Below the pieces are notes generated by a model, which searched no databases, was not told the origin of the DNA, and worked only from the letters and a program-made list of their open reading frames with translations. 64,000 bases of DNA. Origin: Isoperla grammatica. Taxonomy: Eukaryota > Arthropoda > Insecta > Plecoptera > Perlodidae. Location of the stretch: the NCBI GenBank assembly GCA_945910005.1, contig OX246747.1:2898254-2962253 (forward strand). The letters run 5' to 3'. Positions within the stretch are counted from its first letter, which is position 1; every line of letters begins with the position of its first letter. Shown here in pieces: positions 58,551 through 64,000 of this stretch. The translations under genes and the position numbers were made by a program.

Positions 58551-58770
58551 AAAATAGCTTTCTGGATTATTATGTAGCAATCGTCACACAAATGTATCAA
58601 TATTTAATGTAGGGTTGCTGACCACGCTCTTCCAGTGAGCTATGGCAGCTCAGCAAACATGCACCCAATGGTGTGACAGTGTAGTACTTTCTAATATTAC
58701 TTAACGATGTTGGGACCATGACGAGTGTGATACACCTTTAGGTTTGGATGTTACTGAGGAAGTCAGTTGC

Positions 58771-59034
58771 TTACTCTGGGGTTAGGGTTATTGTAACTGT
58801 TGGGTTCTCGGCTGGTAAGTCAACAACCCCGGGAACGAAATCGCCAAACACCATTTCATTTGGCTTCAGTGCTGGTTTTTCCATCGTTTCAAGCTTATAG
58901 CTGACTTGTGTCATGAAGGGGGGGTTACAGATCCAGTCTAAGGGGCGACAGAGGATCCAGTATTTCAAATTCCAAGGCGCAGATCTCATAAACTGGGGCT
59001 TTCTCTCGCTTTTGATATTCTGCTGTTGTAGCAA
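58771..59034 (-). CDS. Hypothetical ORF, 87 codons
   Basis: PNEMVFGDFVPGVVDLPAEN near the C-terminus looks protein-like, but I do not recognise it. Its start overlaps the hairpin repeat array. Confidence 0.2.
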   Translation of the reverse strand: MLQQQNIKSERKPQFMRSAPWNLKYWILCRPLDWICNPPFMTQVSYKLETMEKPALKPNEMVFGDFVPGVVDLPAENPTVTITLTPE

Positions 59035-59066
59035 ACTATTTTGCTAAATAATTTTATTTTTAGGTA

Positions 59067-59370
59067 AGCAGAACCATTATTGCTGTTTTAGCAATACTGT
59101 TCTGCAAATTTCACCGCTAGCATAACATTTTGCTGTGCCTGCAATCCATTATGCTGTTTAAATTTGTTTTAAGTTAGCAGAACCATTATTGCTGTTTTAG
59201 CAATACTGTTCTGCAAATTTCACCGCTAGCATAACATTTTGCTGTTCCTGCAATTCATTATGCTGTTTAAATTAGTTTTAAGTTAGCAGAAGTGTTAATG
59301 CTGTTTTAGCAATACTGTTCTGCAAAATTTACCGTAAATCTTGCTGAAACAGCAGAACACGGTCAGCAGG
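59067..59370 (+). repeat. 109-bp tandem repeat, each unit a cruciform-former
   Basis: Starts at 59067, 59176 and 59285. Each unit has GCAGAAC...GTTCTGC around an inner ATTGCT-GTTTT-AGCAAT stem. Confidence 0.9.
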
Positions 59371-59571
59371 AACTGTTACGTAAATATTTTACTCCGTGTA
59401 GTAGGGCTGGCCTACTATCCACTTGTCACAAGTAGCATAGGGCTACACACATAGAATGTGATAAATACTATGCTTTGTATTTAAGCTCACAGGCCATATC
59501 CAGGAGAAGCGTAAATATGTCAAATGTATCCAATGTCTACTGAAACCTACTACTACTGACGACCTCACCCC

Positions 59572-60008
59572 CTAGACCCTGTCCTTTCCCCCCCCCCCCC
59601 CACTATCCCACTGAATATTTCTCCTCCCACTTGGCCCTGCCCTCCCTTGCTGGACTCCCGTATGACGACCCACGCGACGTACAATGGATCTTATTTGGAT
59701 GTGGCTTTTTTCTTCATCATTATCTTTTTCATCTTCATTATCACCCGCTCATCGTCTCGATTAGCCATTGTTGCAAAAATATGAGACGTTAAGCCCCAGT
59801 AATCAATCAATCAATCAGGAGAAGTCAGACAAAGTGCAGTCTACACCCCAATCCCCTTTCCTCCCCTTTCCCTTTTCCTCACGCGCTCTCCTACTTGCCC
59901 CTCTCCTCCAAAAATCCCCCAAATGCATCTTCATTATCACCCACTCATCGTCTTGATTAGCCAAGTTGCAAAAATATACGACGTTAAGCCCAAATATCTA
60001 TCTATCTA
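59572..60008 (+). mobile_element. Two SINEs in tandem (A tail, then B-type)
   Basis: GACCCTGTCC + C run + A tail to 59816, then a 5'-truncated B-type from AGGAGAAGTCAGAC to 60008 with ATCT units. Confidence 0.85.
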
Positions 60009-60094
60009 CCAAGCATGTAGGCCTACATCTAGAACATGTCAAGTGTAGACTAGAGATCTATATATTATGTTATTGAGTCTTCTCTTGCACTTAC

Positions 60095-60300
60095 CTGACT
60101 TAATTCTGGGAATTTGGTTAGCACTGGCCAGCGGGTATCTAGTTCTGCGTGGAGACATCGCAACTATAGATTCACAAGAAGTTTTGAGGACACGGCTGCA
60201 GCTAGACTGGCTTATCCCAGCCACGTTCCCCAAAACATTCTGGGCAGAACTTCCATTGGACATTTCTGGCTCTGGCGGGCATGCACTTTGCTGCACAAAT
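60095..60300 (-). pseudogene. Harbinger-type transposase exon, locus C
   Basis: GNVAGISQSSCSRVLKTSCE, SIVAMSPRRTRYPLASANQI, PRIKSG then GTAAGT donor at 60094. This is the helix-turn-helix-like segment before the first Asp in Harbinger transposases. Single exon fragment; no stop within it. Confidence 0.65.
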
Positions 60301-60990
60301 ATGAGACGTTACGGGCGGAGGGTACCTCTACGTTACTACTACTACTTACTACTACGTTAAACTATATCTGAAGGTTGCAACACAACATTTAATACAACAG
60401 CCCACTGCGTTGTGGTTAGCCTTACAGTCTGAATGAAATGATATAACCATTAGCGTAGTTATTTTGATTATAAAATCGATAATAAGTAATAAAATTAATT
60501 AGATATAAAAACCATACTAATTACAGTAGGTAAGACCATTGAGTTTGTTATTATTGTCCAGAGGGGAATTATGTTCTAGTGTTCTGAAGTAGTAAGAAGG
60601 GATTATGTGGTCGCTATCATAACATAACGGAGGTGCGGGCCTTGCAATTGAAGTGGTGGCCTCGGAGTTACAATTTAAAGCTATTGGCGTTTCGGGTTTA
60701 CGCGCAAAGTTACTACTGTTACTATTAATCAATTTTGTTGTATGATCTTTTTGATATTTTTTGGTGCAACACTTGACTGCTTTAGGTATACTGTAGTTTG
60801 CGTGATGAATGGGGGTGGACGTTGTAGGTATGTTTGTTATTAATTATTATTTATTTCGCACATATTGCTAATATTACAAAAATACATTTTATACATGTCC
60901 CCTTTACAAGTAACACAAATTAATCACCAACAAGTTATAGCCATTCCGGCGTTATGTCATAGTTCTGCTTGCTAGTTTTTAACGGGATAT
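60301..60990. other. No gene seen
   Basis: AT-rich; TACTAC run at 60336-60356. Confidence 0.45.
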
Positions 60991-61513
60991 TTAGTATACA
61001 CGAATCTTTCCGTCTTTTCGTGATGCGGATTCATTCGCTGGCGCAGTTTTATTTACGTAGTTGGGTACACAATTAGGAGGAGTACCTGCCGGAGTACTGT
61101 TTACGGACGCTTTCATTGGATTGTTAACTGGGGAATCATTATCAGGCGTACAGGGAGAGATTAGAGACAACAATCCCTCCACAACAGCAACGTCTTCATC
61201 TGAAACATCCTCCACCTCCGTGTCTATTAATATCTGGTCATGCAACAACTTAACATCCAATGTAGAAACTGCATTCCAGTTCAACTTGTTATGGCAACCA
61301 CGCCTCGCGAAGGAGTCGGCTGTGAAATGTTTCAGACAGACAGACAATCTATCCAATTGAGCATTGGTTAACAACAAATATGCGTTATTGTTGCAATTAA
61401 CAACCCAGAAGTCACGCCGTTCAGTTTTCTTTGGAGAATTGACAAACTTCAGTTCTGGAAACGCCTTTGTTATTTTTTTCACACTTCCCGTACGAACACT
61501 TCACCGGCCCCAT
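60991..61513 (-). pseudogene. THAP zinc-finger protein, one frameshift
   Basis: ATG at 61513: MGPVKCSYGKC, then, after a frameshift in an A run near 61477, AFPELKFVNSPKKTERRDFW, LSVCLKHFTADSFAR and NWNAVSTL. C-x4-C ... W ... C-x2-H plus the AVPTL-like box define the THAP DNA-binding domain, known in P-element-derived and host transcription regulators. The C-terminal part is Ser/Thr/Asn-rich without a transposase domain. A sequencing error could mimic the frameshift, in which case this is a small intact gene. Confidence 0.75.
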
Positions 61514-61611
61514 CTTAAAAAGTTCGTAAATTAAAAATGTAGTTAAAAACCCGCCCACTATCACTGGACACCTTACTAAGCACTTGAAGGCTCGCGGGCG
61601 CCCTGTTGTTC

Positions 61612-62990
61612 TTTATTTTTTTTTATTTATTTGCCTGTCGATTAATACATGGTACAAATATAGGCATCGTCAATCTTATAATATACATACTTAATATACA
61701 TAAACTTAATATACATATTATGATCAGATTAAATAGAGACATTGGAGATACATATTATAAATCGATGAATGTGATTAACCACCTAAATCACATTGTGTTG
61801 GGCCGAAAGGAATTCGTGGAGAGAATAGAAGGACTTAGAGATGAGAAAAGATTTCAGATTGGCTTTGAATGAGGGAATGGACGGAGAGGTGATTATTTTT
61901 CTGGGAAGCTTGTTGAAAACGGTAAGAGCTAAGTAGTGTGGGCCTCTGGAAAATAGAGATGAGTTGTGGCTGGGAAGGTGAATCTGGACGTTGGCTCTTG
62001 TGTGATGAGCGTGGACTGAAGAGTTGAGTGGGAAGAGATTTGAATTCAGACGAACAAACATGGCAGCTGCCTGAATGAGGGTGCTTGCAAGGCTGGGAAT
62101 TTCAAGTTCTTTGAAAAGCTCTCTACAGGTATGCCTCCTGGAGACGCCAGCAATGATACGGACTGCCCTCTTCTGTAACGTGAATAATCTTGTTGCTTGT
62201 GGGGAAACCCCCCAGAATAGAACAGCATACGATAAATGAGAGTGAATATGGGCAAAGTAGACTAGTTTCAGAATATGGGGGTGAACTATCTGCTTGAGCT
62301 TCCTCAACATGAAACAGCCACTGGAAATTTTGGAGGAGACCATGTCAATGTGCATTGACCAATCAAGAGGTTCAGTGATATACAGGCCTAACAGCTTGGC
62401 ATGATTTGAACGGTTAACGCTTTTAGTATCGAGCCGAATCAGTGGACTAGATGTCGGGGCGCTCTGAGGTGTGTGGAAGTAGAGGTATACTGTTTTGGAG
62501 AGAGAGAGAGTTAAGAGGTTGCTGTGGCAGTATGAGGACATAAGGGAAGCTTGTTTGTTGGCTAGAGTGGGGAGGGCAGGGGCACAATTTTTGGGGAGAG
62601 TTATAAGGTGGCTTGAGTCATCCGCGTATTAGGTTAGGACACCTTTGTCTAGGATATTGGGCAGGTCATTGGTATATAAGATAAAGGCTAGTGGGCCCAA
62701 AATAGAGCCCTGGGGGACGCCAGTGATAAGATATTTGGGTTTAGAAAGAAATTTTTGAGTGGAATCCTTAAGAATCGCCTGGATTTCTACTGCCTGGGTT
62801 CGTTCAGACAAGTATGAGGCCATCCACTTATGGGCTGTTCCTCTAACCCCATATGTCTCGAGCTTGGCAAGAAGAATGTTGTGGTCTATAGTATCAAAGG
62901 CCTTGCTAAGATCATAAAAGATTCCCACTGCGTGGTCTCCTTTGTCTAGGGCAGTGTAGAGGGGGGAGAGGTACGTACCTGTGAGGTTAC
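61612..62990 (-). pseudogene. CR1/Jockey-like LINE RT, one internal stop
   Basis: Minus strand: GIFYDLSKAFDTIDHNILL (first Asp), HKWMASYLSERTQAVEI, GVPQGSILGPLAFILYTNDL, stop at 62631, YADDSSHL (catalytic pair), SNHAKLLGLYITEPLDWSMH, LKLVYFAHIHSHLSYAVLFW, LQKRAVRIIAGVSRR. The stop directly before YADD is the only break in about 1.2 kb. 5'-truncated; the 3' UTR ends in an A-rich tail near 61612. Confidence 0.9.
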
Positions 62991-63186
62991 AACAAATCTA
63001 AACACTAAACAAAAATTAAAAAGTGTAGTTAAACACACGCACACTATCACTGGAAAGAAAAGTTGGGTCTCTTTGATATCGGCTCAGAGTCTAAAACACA
63101 GTCTTACTTTTCTGCCTCACAGGTGACAGGCAAAAATTCTGCCCTCAGTAAAGTTTTGCACTGCATAGAGTTAATATTAGCAGCAG

Positions 63187-63835
63187 TCAATCGGTTATGC
63201 ATATTACTTGCCGTAACTTTGAAACTAAGTTCAGCTCTTCTCTTTTTGCGTAACTGAATTTTTTAAATATTTCGATTAACAGCACCTGGCATTTTCTTTT
63301 TAAACACATGTTCGGAAAAATTGAGAGTAGATACATTTTTCGATGTTGAGCCAGTACCCTATGCCCTTTCCTTTTCAGTGCATGACTTGTCGTCTGGTAT
63401 AAACATAGACTACTCCCCATATTTTTATGGTGACACAGGAACCAAAGGGCTTCAACAACGTGCTGCAAACTCCACCTTGACCTGCCTTGCATTGGCAGTG
63501 AGTTGAATGCACATCACTCGAATTTCTCATCATTATTTGAACACAGTAGTATTTTTGCAGAGACATTGATTTCTGTACTTTGTTTTTGACAAATGTTTTC
63601 TCAGTTGTGTAGAAAAGCAGTACATTCTTCACTTTTTTCCATCAAACATACGGTACCCACTGTTACAATGTTTTTGTGCCCCTTTTCTGCATTCATACAC
63701 CAGTAGTTTGTTATTGTCAAACTCCACAGGAAATTGGTTTAATAGCTTCGTCCATGGACCCTTTGGAAATGCAGCTAGGCCTACACGTATGTTTCCATAA
63801 CTACACTCGTCACGAGAGAATGATTTACTTCCCAA
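63187..63835 (-). pseudogene. SWIM zinc-finger protein fragment
   Basis: SYGNIRVGLAAFPKGPW, GYRMFDGKK, then YCVQIMMRNSSDVHSTHCQC, KAGQGGVC and, one base out of frame, HVVEALWFLCHHK. C-x-C...C-x-H is the SWIM motif, frequent in invertebrate transposon-linked genes, often with YqaJ nucleases. Frameshifts near 63630 and 63465. Confidence 0.65.
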
Positions 63836-63876
63836 CCATGGTAATGTGGATTTAAATGCGTATCAGACTGCAGTGG

Positions 63877-64000
63877 CGCACACCCTATTTTGAACTACTG
63901 GAGCGACTTTTTTCGTGACCCCCCCCCCCCCCCCCTAGTTCCGGGAACTACAATGGGGGGTCTGGGGGGGATGCCCCCCAGCTTAGGAAATTTTTTGGTC
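63877..64000. repeat. GC-rich transposon-end-like repeat, cut by window end
   Basis: CAGTGGCGCACACC, a C run, then GGGGGGTCTGGGGGGGATGC-CCCCCAG. Related to 42488-42620. Confidence 0.5.

Overview
This window is nuclear DNA from a repeat-rich animal genome, most likely an aquatic invertebrate. It has spliced-gene signals (GT/AG at exon edges), no bacterial operon layout, and dense metazoan mobile elements: R2-like, R4/Dong, CR1- and Jockey-like LINEs, Gypsy, Copia, Harbinger, Mutator-like, Crypton-like, THAP and SWIM genes, and ribozyme-headed SINEs. A C2HC zinc-finger terminal exon at 55.9-56.9 kb resembles those of insect lola-type BTB-ZF genes, which hints at an arthropod, but this is weak. 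The species cannot be named.

Layout. 0-2.8 kb: decayed Gypsy element (gag, broken RT, possible 3' LTR). 3.2-8 kb: a decayed LINE RT split by a long-terminal-repeat DNA element (about 3716-7882) that carries a PIN/XPG-like nuclease pseudogene and is itself hit by a LINE and SINE pieces. 8.7-10.3 kb: hAT-like element and a 36-bp minisatellite. 11.7-20.1 kb: two R2-superfamily elements with restriction-like endonuclease, both on the minus strand; the second keeps three zinc fingers and a Myb-like segment and is broken by a SINE and by a palindromic TTAA element. 20.5-22.9 kb: Copia fragment split by a TIR element and a SINE. 24-27.2 kb: a nearly intact R4/Dong-type ORF inside AAT repeats. 27.2-33.3 kb: CR1-like fragment, satellite, SINEs. 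33.3-35.5 kb: non-coding TIR element. 36-39.3 kb: Mutator-like transposase plus zinc-finger and cysteine-protease-like fragments. 39.9-43.2 kb: SINE trains. 43.2-48.4 kb: two Harbinger transposase loci with introns and an RCC1-repeat pseudogene. 50.1-51.3 kb: Crypton-like tyrosine recombinase. 52.5-53.2 kb: kinesin motor exon broken by a SINE. 53.4-54.4 kb: RT-RNase H fragment of DIRS- or hepadnavirus-related type. 55.9-56.9 kb: the one convincing intact host-like exon. 60-64 kb: Harbinger exon, THAP gene, LINE RT, SWIM gene.

The most interesting signal is the SINE head. It folds as an HDV-like self-cleaving ribozyme (7-bp P1, 7-8-bp P2, small P3 with covariation, CGAA before P2 3'). The same head is joined to two different tails, and one of those tails is also found with a second, unrelated head. 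Several insertions can be dated relative to each other because target-site duplications, when collapsed, restore the interrupted reading frame.
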